In this document: positions 54,370 to 64,000 of the stretch, piece by piece
How the letters are laid out: the number at the start of each line of letters is the position of its first letter
Position numbering within the stretch: position 1 is the first letter of the stretch
NCBI RefSeq assembly: GCF_036324505.1
Contig: NC_086361.1
Span: 7,009,828-7,073,827 of the forward strand
DNA length: 64,000 nucleotides
Direction of reading: 5' to 3'
From: Eleginops maclovinus
Taxonomy: Eukaryota; Chordata; Actinopteri; Perciformes; Eleginopidae
Translations under genes and position numbers: made by a program
The notes under the pieces: generated by a model
Databases searched by the model: none
Told to the model about the DNA's origin: nothing
The model's input: only the letters and a program-made list of their open reading frames with translations

Positions 54370-56340
54370 AGATGTACTCTCAAGTCATTAAAATATCTAT
54401 GAAGTAAAAATCAGCCTTCACCATTCCTACACAATCTACTGTATAGTTTATTACCAATCGAGGAGAATACCGGCTGCTGTGATGATCATTTCCTGTGATT
54501 ACTTTACAGTGTTTTCTAAGTAAAGGTACATACTTGTTACTATCATTTGTTTTGCTACAGAAAGTGCGTAAATATTAAAATGCCCGTTTTTAAGATGGTA
54601 CATGACAGAAATTCAGTTTGAAGAAACATAATGAGTCTGCTATCAATCTACCTGGCCACGAGACGAAGCAGAAGATTTCTCAATTGGCTCTTATTTCTGA
54701 GAAGGGATTCTCCTGTGTCAGATGATCTCAGTAGCACAGGAGTATGAAGACATGTCACCTGATACCTTTTATGCAGATCAAGTTTCACCGCATTCTGGCT
54801 AAATAAACAGTTGAGGGTGTTGGCCAAAAGTCTTCGATGAAAATGCAGTCTTATATCACAAGTGGTTTTACAAATGACGTCAATAGTTACTATCCTTTTT
54901 CAAGTGGTATATTTTATGGATATTAAACATTATATTTAATGCATAACATTACATCACAGAAAAACTGATAGACAGTACAATTCACTTGAATATTGAAGAC
55001 AACATCTGCAGGAAGTTTGAGTCAAAACCAAAGGTTTAGCTGAATATGGAGCAGATTATTTTCTCTCGATAATGCCTCATAAGTCTGCTTACATTTGGGA
55101 ATGTCGAAGATGACATACTGTATGCTCTTTTTCAGGTTGAAAAGCAAAACGGCCTTTTTAATCCATATCTCGGTCTGTATTTGGCCTACTAAAAAAACAA
55201 AAAACATGTTGCACTTCTTTTTGTAATATGTAATATTTTCCTCTCCCTGATGCTTGGCCAATGTTCTGTTGAGTTTTGTGTTTAGGGTTAGGGTCTTCAC
55301 TGTGCCTTTATACTGTAAGCTTTAAAAAATGTTTGCATCTTCATAAATCAAACAGAAAAATCAAACAATTATATTTGTTTCTTCCGACCAATAAATGAAA
55401 TCCTTTAGTTGCAAAGTTGCTTTAAAGGCCCTCAGTGGGGGTCTGGTCCCTGTTGTTTGGAACCAGGAACCTAAACAATTCAACTGTATGACATAATTAT
55501 GATTTATTTAAAGGATGGTGTTAAATTATGTGATGTGGTGTCAACGAAGGGGGTTATAAGTCTGTTGCAGAGAGCTAAATACTGTTCAAGACAAAATATG
55601 TTCTGTCGTGTCTGCGAGATGCGAGGACGGCACATCAACACTCCAACTGTAAATCAGAACTCAGACTTGGAGACCGCTGACAGCTTGAGAGTTATTGGTA
55701 CAGGAAGAAGTACAGAAGGGTGCATAAAAAAGAGAGGTGGTTGTGCAGCATTTGTGCAATGTGCTTTTTGCCTTCAGTTTGCAAAGATGACAGTATGATC
55801 AGTCTGTGCCTGCCTTTCAGAGCACAGTGTAGTTGAGAAGTGTGCATCAGTTGTGTATTCTTAATACATAAAAATTTGAGATGTGTGGGGCACACCTCTT
55901 GTCGACTCCTCCCTTATCTACTGACTAAAAGGAAATAAACAAGTATAACCAAATAAGAAATTGTTTCTTATGTACGTGTTTTCTGTTTATGTGCTGATTA
56001 AAGAAATATGTGCCACTCCTCTTTACTTCTCCAGAACTTAATTATGTAGGTGGGATTTCAGTTACCCATGAAAGAAAAACAAACAAAAGATATCCGTTTT
56101 ACGATTAAGGAAATAATGTCGAGGTTACATAAAACAATGACTGCGTATAAGCTTGAAACTGTAGAGTTTACAGAGGTACACAATCCAAAATGTCACTGTT
56201 GCATTACTGGAACAACCCTGAAATACCAAATTTTGGGATGCTCTGGTAACATTTACACTTGAGCGGAGAAAATTCAGTATTCAGAGAGAGATTATTTTCT
56301 CCATTACAATCTATCCTCAGGCACCTGAGTTAACAACCTC
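54370..56340. other. intergenic, nothing recognised
   Basis: AT-rich sequence downstream of slc39a7. Short frames only and no conserved domain. Confidence 0.45.
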
Positions 56341-56359
56341 ACACATTTACAGATTGTAA

Positions 56360-56690
56360 ATACACTGCCTGGCCTCGTTTCCACAAGCTTCTGCAAAGTC
56401 ACAACATTTATTTCTGTCCAGAGTTGCATACATTTTTCGCCAAGATCTTGTATTGATGACGGGAGATTTGGACCACTGCGCAAAGTCTTCATCCCAAAGA
56501 TTCTCATTCGGGTTTGATCTGGACTCTGTGCTGGCCAATCCATGTGTGAAAATGATGTCTCATGAACCACTCTTTCACAATTTGAGACCGATGGATCCTG
56601 GCATTCTCATCTTGGAACATGCCCATGCCATCAGGGAATACAAAAAAAAATCCATTGATGGAATAACCTGGTCATTCAGTATATCACTGA
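56360..56690 (-). mobile_element. truncated Tc1-like element, 3' part
   Basis: Read on the minus strand, it carries [20 protein letters not shown] and downstream sequence of a Tc1-type transposase. A terminal-like TACACTGCCTGGCC complement lies near 56360. It is the same family as the fragment at 39965-40375 and overlaps it in the region before DWP. The 5' two-thirds are absent and the frame is shifted near the end. Confidence 0.65.
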
Positions 56691-56699
56691 TGGGGACGA

Positions 56700-56865
56700 G
56701 ACCACCTATATCGAGTCCGAGTCAAGACCAAGACCTTAAAGTGTCGAGTCTGAGTCAAGACCAAGACTTTGGGATTTTGGGGTGGTCGAGACCGAGTCAA
56801 GACCGAGTCTTTGGAGGGTCGAGACCGAGTCGAGACCTACAAAAACAAGTCATTTTTGAAGACCA
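56700..56865. repeat. degenerate GAGTCAAGACC tandem repeat
   Basis: Variants of GAGTCCGAGTCAAGACCAAG occur about six times with different spacing. This is a familiar type of fish transposon-derived low-complexity sequence. The open frame across it is an artefact. Confidence 0.75.
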
Positions 56866-57402
56866 TGGGTCTAAATAGGAAATTGGCAAGAAAAACGCTT
56901 TCCCTCACACTTTAATTAGCTAAAATACTGTTGTGGCCTACATGAATGTACAGGGTAGGTTTTTTAATAACACAAATTTGAGAATCATTATCACGAGACA
57001 TGCAGGCCTAGTTGCTGAGTTATATGAGGAAATATATAACTCGTGCCATTTTCAGCTCAGCAAAGTACCACGACCTAGTAACTGTAACGTTAATTGTGGT
57101 AATTAAAAAAAATAATAACTAGCAAAGGACCCCACTACACCCTGTCCTTACTGCAAGTTCGTCAAGATGCATTGTGGTTGTGCACATTGAAAACGTTTGA
57201 TCTTTGTTCCCAATAGAAACGTTTTTTGTGTTGCTAAGCTGTGTGGTGCCTTGCTCAGCTAACATTACATTAACGTTAGCTAGCTCGTCAGCTCCATCAA
57301 TGGCATCCAATGCATAGTTTAGCTAGATAACTTATAAAAAAAAACATTTCCTGAGATAGATATAACTTAAACCACCAGTAAATGCAGATTGTACTTTAAA
57401 TT

Positions 57403-57404
<2 letters not shown>

Positions 57405-57453
<49 letters not shown>
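57405..57453. repeat. (AG)n microsatellite
   Basis: About 24 AG units. The Arg-Glu repeat frame is an artefact. Confidence 0.95.
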
Positions 57454-57456
<3 letters not shown>

Positions 57457-57924
57457 GCTGCGAGGGCTCTGTAGAACACATGTAATAGCATATTTTAGCC
57501 CTTTAGTTCTTATGTTATTCAATCCAGGATTCATTTGTCTGTCGCCTCGCCCTCTAACGTTAATCTCTCTCCCGTTTCACTCCCCCTGGCCAACCATTGC
57601 TTACTGTTAACGATAACCAGCTAACGGTCATCTAGTTTATCATGACATTGAGGGAAAAGACAAGCTAATGCTGAATCAAATGTCACAAAGCCAACTACTT
57701 GGAAACAGCTAACAATATTAACGTCAGCTAGCTAACAGTTAACATTAGCGTAACGTTACAAGTCTAGCTTCACTTACCTCTCAGGGTGTTTCGTTTGGAC
57801 CTGCCGGTGGATATTTTATGTGGTGCCAGACGACTCAGTAATGATCATATTACAGAATTTGCATTCTGCGCTGTGTTTCTTACGGAACCCGTAAAGGGAC
57901 ATGGGGAAATAAAAAAAGTTAAAA

Positions 57925-57987
57925 GTTTCTCGTGCTCACGCGAAAGTTTCACGTGCTCACGCGAAAGTTTCCCGTGCTCACAAGAAA
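57925..57987. repeat. three tandem 21-bp units
   Basis: Three adjacent 21-bp copies share GTTTC-CGTGCTCAC--GAAA, at 57925-57945, 57946-57966 and 57967-57987. Each is partly self-complementary (TTTC and GAAA ends). They are probably part of a repetitive element. Confidence 0.85.
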
Positions 57988-58041
57988 GACAAAGTATTTC
58001 GAAAACAAGTAGCCATCAGATGACATACTTGTACATGAAGT

Positions 58042-58140
58042 CAGGGCCGGTTCTTCCTACAGGCCATCAAGGCGACCGCCTAGGGCGCCAAATTGGCGGA
58101 GGGGGCGCCCCCTAGTGGCGCCCTTAAGCACACATATTTG
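58042..58140. mobile_element. transposon-end-like GC-rich repeat
   Basis: It starts CAGGGCCGGTTCTTCC and continues through GGCGACCGCCTAGGGCGCC and a second palindromic GCGCCCCCTAGTGGCGCC. This type of sequence is common at the ends of fish DNA transposons. It may be the left end of an older element that carries the broken gene at 58826 onward, with its right end beyond the window. Confidence 0.45.
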
Positions 58141-58825
58141 TTTTAACGATTTTTTTTTTAAAGCATGGGATATAAAACCCTCATTGAATTAAATGCCCCA
58201 ACCCATATTTTGAGATTTTGCAAAAATCAGAAAACAATAACGTAAGGGGAAATGTCAGCATTTGAGTTTTAACCAATTACAATTTTGACTCGTTTTAACT
58301 TTGTGAGTATTTAAGATAATAGGCCTATCTCAACCACTGAAACCCAAAAATGTAAAAAGATGATCCTTTTCGTGTTAGTGTAGGCCTTCGGTTTTGAACT
58401 ATGTAGCCTAAGCCGCTATTGCCCTACTACCTTCAATTTCATTTAAACGTGCTTCTGGCACAACCTCTTCGCGTAATGTGGTAGGCCTACAAGCAATACA
58501 TGCGGACTGTTATGCAGAACGCCTCGGCCTAAAATTAAACAAATCAGCTGGTATAGGTAGGCTATGTCTGCGTATTCCATGTATAGGTCCAAAATACAAT
58601 CATTGAAGATCTCGAAAGAGACCAGTAGGCCGGTCTAGCCACATTAGTGTGCGTCTTTCACCGTATAGCCTACTATGAACAGTTAAAAAAAACGAGTTAA
58701 TAGTCTATGGTGTTTACATCCAAATGCTGAAATTGCCCCGTTTTTAGTGTGTCAATTTCTGTGTCAGAATTCAATCGTCTCCTCAGGCCTATACCTGTTG
58801 ATGTTTTTATACATTTGCCTTTCAG
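58141..58825. other. AT-rich stretch upstream of the broken gene
   Basis: No frame or domain was recognised. It ends in a good acceptor (TTTGCCTTTCAG) at 58825, so part of it is probably intron. Confidence 0.4.
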
Positions 58826-59277
58826 ATCGACATCGACGTCATAGGTGTTATGACTGATGAGCAGCTAAGAGAGTATATAGAACAATATGGGGACCAACTT
58901 GCAATCCGTGCATTTTGTCGCCAAAAAAATGTGAAGTCAGGAGGAGTGGAGACAGTTAAGTCTTCTCTCATGCAAAAAGTAAGAGAGGCTAGGGGAAAAC
59001 CATAGGAAAACTCCTGACAACCCAGAAGAAGGCCCCGGTATTGGAAACCAACGTGCCGTTAAAGATACCCGGCGGGTTGGGATGGGATGGCTCCACTCTG
59101 AGGACGACACAAATAAAAACCAAAAAGGGAGGTGGAACACGACACCTTTCGGTCCGGAAATAAATAACGATGAGAGAACTGCTGGAGACAGGCAAAGGCT
59201 TGTTTTTTCCAAATGGACATTCGTCCAAAGGGCCGATGGCAAACTTCGAATTTGATATTCGTGATTATAGTCACAGC
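58826..59277 (+). pseudogene. teleost-expanded G2E3-like family remnant, left part
   Basis: After an acceptor at 58825 the frame reads MTDEQLREYIEQYGDQLAIR, a short helical N-terminal module. It continues in a shifted frame through RRVGMGWLH and then, shifted again, GGGTRHLSVRK, a TAA at 59161-59163, and ELLETGKGLFFPNGHSSKGP followed by NFEFDIRDYSHS. From memory, the block RRIEIGW...GGGTR...LFFPNGHS...FEIRDF is found in many uncharacterised fish proteins, often labelled G2/M-phase-specific E3 ligase-like. At least two frameshifts (near 58993 and 59120) and one stop show decay. The frame is cut at 59277 by the hAT insertion and resumes at 63925. No catalytic domain lies in the window. Confidence 0.65.
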
Positions 59278-62200
59278 CAATGCCGGGGTGGCAATGGTAT
59301 TATCCGGGACCTTTCCCGGCCCAAACCATCGACCTGGCCTGATTGGCCCATGGGGAAAATAGTTGTAACTAATTTTTGTCACTTATCTTATTCTTGCATT
59401 AATATCAATTCAACTGTAGTCTGCATAAATTCACCATAGCAGCGCAGCCGCCTGCTGCATCACAGCAGATTAAATTCTTAGGTTCTACCATGTAAGGGAA
59501 TTCTCTCCTCCCAAATGTTTCAGATGGTTTGGCCCACGGCTCGTCTTTTAAATAACAACGGCGCGAAACAGAGCGCGTCAGTGATGGAGGGTAGAAAGAG
59601 GCCAGGTGGAACGGAGAGGGCTAAGCTTAAAAAAAGACAGGAGGTGGCAGCCAAATGTGCCAAATTGACAGATATGTTCTCAAGACAAGCTGGTAGGTTA
59701 CTGAGAGATATGGATAATAGGCCTGGTTGTGAATTTGATCAAATAGGCTATAACGTGGCGAACGTTTGCAATGTCAACTCAACTGTCATCTGACTGCTTT
59801 TGTTGTTAAATATGTAAAATCTCACAATTTATATGATTTAGAAGTGTATTCCTATATTCAAAGAAGAACCGAACACTTTCTTTACATTCCAGTTCTGATG
59901 AACAATTGCTTAACGCTTTATCACACTGTATCTCCTCATCAACTGTAGCCTGCATTCCCACAGGCGCGCACATGTGGTTACTAACGCAATATTAAATAGG
60001 GACGATCACATTTGTTGTTTGATATTTGTTATTAAATGCATCTCAAACATGCAATTAAAATAAATATAATTATTTAGAAGTGCTGTATGCAAATATTGTA
60101 CATGGTTCGCGTGTGCAGGAACAGGGGCAGCGCGAGCACGTTGGGGTGTTTAGTTGCCTTTTTTAATTACTGGAGAGTCTGCACGCGCGTTCTATCTGCG
60201 GGAATCAGCATCATGTTTCATGTTCAAGCCTTCCCCTCCCATTTATTATAATGTGAGCTGAGCCCGCTCAGACCCGTGCAGGGAATAGACTGTTCTATTT
60301 TCAAGTTGCAATGAGCACTTATCCGGACACCGCGCGGGCACGACGCTTTGATGTGAAAGGAAGAATCTGTTTTCTTGTCGATTTCTATCCATTTCGGACT
60401 GAGCACGAATGCAGATGCAGAGATGTTCACGTCCCGTGCTTGCTGTGTGTAAACGAACCGAACACTTGCTTTACATTCCATTTTTCCATTTTTTGACAAA
60501 CAGTTTCAAATGTGCTGTCACGCTTATCTCCTCTGCAACTGTAACCTATTTCGTCTCGCCGTCATATCGTGCATTTCCACAGAGGCGCGCACACTGTGGT
60601 TATCAACTCACTATTAAATATATTTTTTTATTGTTATCGATTGTTTTCTAGCAACAGCTCAGCAGACCACTTCCAGTGCTACTGATGATCCCAAGGAGGG
60701 CACGACTACTGAAGGGCCAGGTAGAGGAAGATACTGTAGTTAGTCAAGATAGACATTTGTGATGTAAAATATTGGCATAGAGAAGAAAACCATGGTAGGG
60801 TGGTAGACTAAATCATGCAAATCATTTAACACAACCACAATTACAGTAAATAAATAAATGAATTAATCAGTGAATAAAAGGATAAATAAAGTGTGTCATG
60901 TTTTCTAGCAACATAGACAACTCTTAATGAACATTTCTGTAGCCTCAGAGGATCAGGTGCAGTCTGAAGGAGAATGCAGTAGGCATGGAGAGGCCAGGAC
61001 CACAGAGGAAACAGGTAGCAGGATTTAAAACGAACTAATTACTTGAAATGCATCAAAATAAGCCCAAATGAAATAAGTAATCACTTCAATCAATAATTAA
61101 TCAATAATTGTCTATGTGACTAATTGCTATAATATAGGAGAGTCAGATGCTGAGAGGGAGGCTCGAGGAACCTTAGAAACAGCAGGAGTGCAGCAGGAGA
61201 TCTCACAGGCAGCCAATAGCATAGATGAGGAGGCATTTGATTATTTTTCTCGTCCTCAGAGACAAGACCTACAAATGTTTTTTAGTTTCCATCCTCAGCA
61301 GCCCACAACACCCCCTGTAGCCAAAGTGTTCTACAACAAACAAGGCACCAACCGCAAATGGTTGACTTTCAGTGACAAAACAGAATCACTGTACTGTTCT
61401 GTTTGTTTGGCATTTGCGCCACCTGCTAAAACAAACAATCCCTTCATTAAGGGTGGTATGAAGGCATGGAAACATATCCATCAGCGCATTGAAGAGTATG
61501 AACAAAGTAAGATACATAGGAATTGTGCAGATGCTTACTTTCTGATGGCTAAAGATGCAAATGTAAACAGCCTTTTGGCAGGCAAACAGATGTCTTTACA
61601 TCATGAGAAAGTTAAACAGAAGCGCCAGGTAATGGAACGCATTATTGATGTGGTTAAAGTCATTGGAAAATGTGGTCTTAGTTATCGAGGGGATAAGGCA
61701 GAGGCTGCTTACACCCTAGAAAACACTGCAGTCAATCATGGCAACTTTTTAGAGTTGCCACTGCTTTTGGGCCGATATGATCCCTGTCTTCAGCAACACA
61801 TTAGCAGTTGCATTGAGCAAAGCAAAATTCACCATGACAGTGGGGGAAAAGGAAGAGGGTCTCTTTTGACACTTTTTTCCAAGGACATAGTCAACAAAGT
61901 GGTGGATGTACTCAAAATGCTGATAAAACGCAGAATCGCTGATGAGGTCAGAGAGGCAGGCATGTTTTCGGTACAGATAGACACTACTCAGGATGTGTCA
62001 TCCACAGACCAATGTTCTGTCATACTAAGGTATGTGACAGATGTGATTCATGAGCGACTGGTTGCTGTGGTGGATTGTGAGAAGTCCACAGGTCAGCATT
62101 TCACTGACCTGTTGAAACAGACTTTGGATGATCTCAGCATTGATATTGGCACATGTGTGGGCAACTCCACTGATGGTGCTGCCAATATGCAGGGCCAATA

Positions 62201-63916
62201 TCAGGGGTTCTCAGCATTGCTCTCTGAACTGGCTCCTACACAGATTCACATGTGGTGTTATGCCCATGTGTTAAATCTTGTTCTGACAGACACAACAGGC
62301 AGTGTGGTTGAAAGCACATCACTTTTTTCCATTCTGAATGATGTGGCAGTGTTTCTGAAGGAGTCGTGGAAACGCATGCAAAAGTGGGAGGAGATGAGTG
62401 AGGACAGACGTCACCGGAAATTGGCTCCAATAGGAGCTACAAGGTGGTGGGCTAAGGATCAGGCCCTTACAAAGGTGTTTGGGAGCTTTGGCGATCCAAG
62501 GGATGCTCTCTATGTTGACCTCTTGTTGACCCTGGTGGCAATTGAAGCGGATGACACTATAAGGTCAGTGGTCAGGGCCAAAGCAAAGGGGCATGTGGAA
62601 ACCCTTTTGAGATATGAGGTTATACTCACAGCCCAGATTTTCCTCCGCATCTTCAGGCACACCTCCCCTCTATCCAAGTATTTACAGACACATGGGATGA
62701 ATATTTTGTCAGCTCAGCGTTTGGTTGAGGGGACAGAGGAAAGCCTCAAAACATTTGCCAGGGACTTTGAGGGAGTTAAAGGAGCAGCTGATGTGTTTGT
62801 GAGTTGGGCCAACAAGAAACTGGAAGAGGCAGACAGTGAAGTTGTTGTGGAGAGTTCTCTCCCAGAAAAACGACTCAGAAAAAAGAAAAGAATGCCAGGA
62901 GAGCTCCAGGAAGATGACCCACCAGTCTCACCTTATACTGCATTTGAGGTCAAGGTCCATAATGTTATTCTGGACACAGTTGCTGGCAGTATCAACAGGA
63001 GGTTTGCAGCCAATGCAACACTTGCCTCAGATTTTGCTTGCCTTGACCCAAACAACTTTGCTGAGTTGAGGGAAAACGGAATCCCCAGTACAGCACTGCA
63101 AGAGTTAAGCAAGTGTGTATTGAGGTTTGATGACAGAGCGACTGTCAGCAGGTTGCATGACGAGCTGTATAGCCTGGCATCCCAGTGGGAGAGACTGAAA
63201 AAGTCTCCTCTGGAGGATTATGTGGTCAGGACAGGAAGAGAGGTCACACAGACTGATGAGGAGGGTAGTGGAATTTCATACATGGAGCCAGAATTTGAGC
63301 TGGAGAGCAGGACATGCTCTTCTTGCAAAAACTGTGCTATCTGCGTTTACTTGATCCTCACACAATGTAACCTCCTCACAGATGCTTACCATGTAATCGG
63401 GTTGGCTTATAAGTTTCTCTTGACTCTTTCAACCACCCAGGTTGCATGCGAGCGGAGCTTCTCTGCCTTAAAATGTGTGAAAACCAGGCTACGAAGCTCA
63501 ATGTCGCAGGAACTCCTTGATGCATTTATGCTCATGTGTGTTGAAAAGGACATTTTGATGTCCATTGACAATGACACTGTCATTAACGAATTCGCAAAGA
63601 CAAGCACTTTGCTGAGGAAACTTTTGCTGTTTTAATCTTAAATACAGTATGTGCAGTTTGATTTTTGAAATAACTTTGATTTGTGAAATAACTTTTCTTC
63701 TTTATCATTATCTTTATTTTATTTGAATTTGAATTATATATTGTTAAAGTGACGCAAAGTATTATATACCTTTGTTTAAAACAAATAAAAAGCATTGAGA
63801 GAGAATTGTTTTTTGTTTGTTTTATCTTTTCATGGACTCAAATTCCTCCTCCATATCAGAGTGGCCTGAATTTGAATTAAATTCCCGGACTGAGAAAATG
63901 GCCCACCCCGGCCCTG
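59278..63916 (+). mobile_element. autonomous-type hAT transposon with exact target duplication
   Basis: The 4639-bp element begins CAATGCCGGGGTGGC and ends as the complement of CAGGGCCGGGGTGGGC. Both sides carry the 8-bp sequence GTCACAGC (59270-59277 and 63917-63924), the hAT hallmark. Removing the element and one copy of the duplication joins the two host pieces in frame. It contains one multi-exon transposase gene on the plus strand. AT-rich DNA with several CGCGC words fills the 5' part (59440-60650). Confidence 0.93.
59584..63635 (+). CDS. hAT transposase, four exons, apparently intact (ZMYM1-like)
   Basis: DNA transposase of the hAT superfamily. Exons: 59584-59692, 60652-60720, 60943-61014, 61138-63635. 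All joints are GT/AG and phase 1, giving 915 aa. The start MEGRKRPGG is typical of the family; in-frame ATGs at 59524 and 59515 are alternatives. A Lys/Arg-rich N-terminus ends AAKCAKLTDMFS. A TTF-type zinc finger lies at about 120-205 (WLTFSDKTESLYCSVCLAFA, SKIHRNC). The RNase H-like core has Asp in FSVQIDTTQD and GNSTDGAANM, the WCYAHVLNLVL Cys-His motif and GATRWWAKDQAL. The C-terminal dimerisation region has Glu in TTQVACERSFSALK. The last exon is open for over 830 codons, so the copy is young and possibly functional. It resembles proteins annotated as zinc finger MYM-type 1-like. Confidence 0.88.
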
Positions 63917-63924
63917 GTCACAGC

Positions 63925-64000
63925 GCAGTATCCCCTGAAGTCACAGTGGGCCAGCTGTACGAGCAGACCAAACTAGGATGTTGCGCGTCTATGTAATGGC
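63925..64000 (+). pseudogene. same G2E3-like remnant, right part (runs off the window)
   Basis: Directly after the right target duplication the frame reads AVSPEVTVGQLYEQTKL, then shifted by one base RMLRVYVMA. This continues the DYSHS left at 59277, and family members end this block with a similar STVGxLYxxTKLxxLRVY. A one-base loss near 63980 adds to the decay. The remainder lies beyond the window. Confidence 0.65.

Noticed and set aside
58042..63916. CAGGGCCGG at 58042 and its complement at 63908 as the two ends of one hAT element
   Set aside because: The flanking 8 bases do not match, whereas 59278-63916 has a better inverted repeat and an exact GTCACAGC duplication.

Overview
The window looks like teleost nuclear DNA, probably a spiny-rayed fish. 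It has compact spliced vertebrate genes, long CA/GT microsatellites, Tc1 and hAT transposons, and a fish-type MHC class I fragment. The layout matches the vertebrate MHC-linked block in which RXRB and SLC39A7 lie head to head with a mir-219 gene between them. No species can be named from the sequence alone.

Layout. 1-10398: no gene recognised; probably the 3' flank or long 3' UTR of rxrb. 10399-23508 (minus): a complete retinoid X receptor beta gene, ten main coding exons plus a 36-nt micro-exon (13085-13120) that nearly repeats the end of the preceding exon. 23509-46946: a long intergenic stretch with a mir-219 hairpin (28385-28465, minus), a LINE fragment, microsatellites, Tc1 debris and a frameshifted MHC class I pseudogene (42003-43754, minus). 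46955-53781 (plus): complete slc39a7 (ZIP7), seven coding exons, with a hAT-type MITE in intron 4 and a dead full-length Tc1 element in intron 5. 54350-64000: transposon-rich DNA. A decayed gene of a teleost-expanded family (58826 onward) is split by a hAT element at 59278-63916. That element has an exact 8-bp target duplication and a four-exon transposase gene that appears intact.

Function. RXR beta is a nuclear receptor, ZIP7 releases zinc from the ER/Golgi, and miR-219 is a neural and oligodendrocyte microRNA. They are linked by ancient synteny, not by a shared pathway. The class I pseudogene fits the MHC-linked setting. The most distinctive observations are the rxrb ligand-domain micro-exon, the mir-219 locus, the class I pseudogene inserted between rxrb and slc39a7, and the nested hAT element. 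I found no wholly new system. All exon boundaries were read by eye from GT/AG sites and frame continuity.
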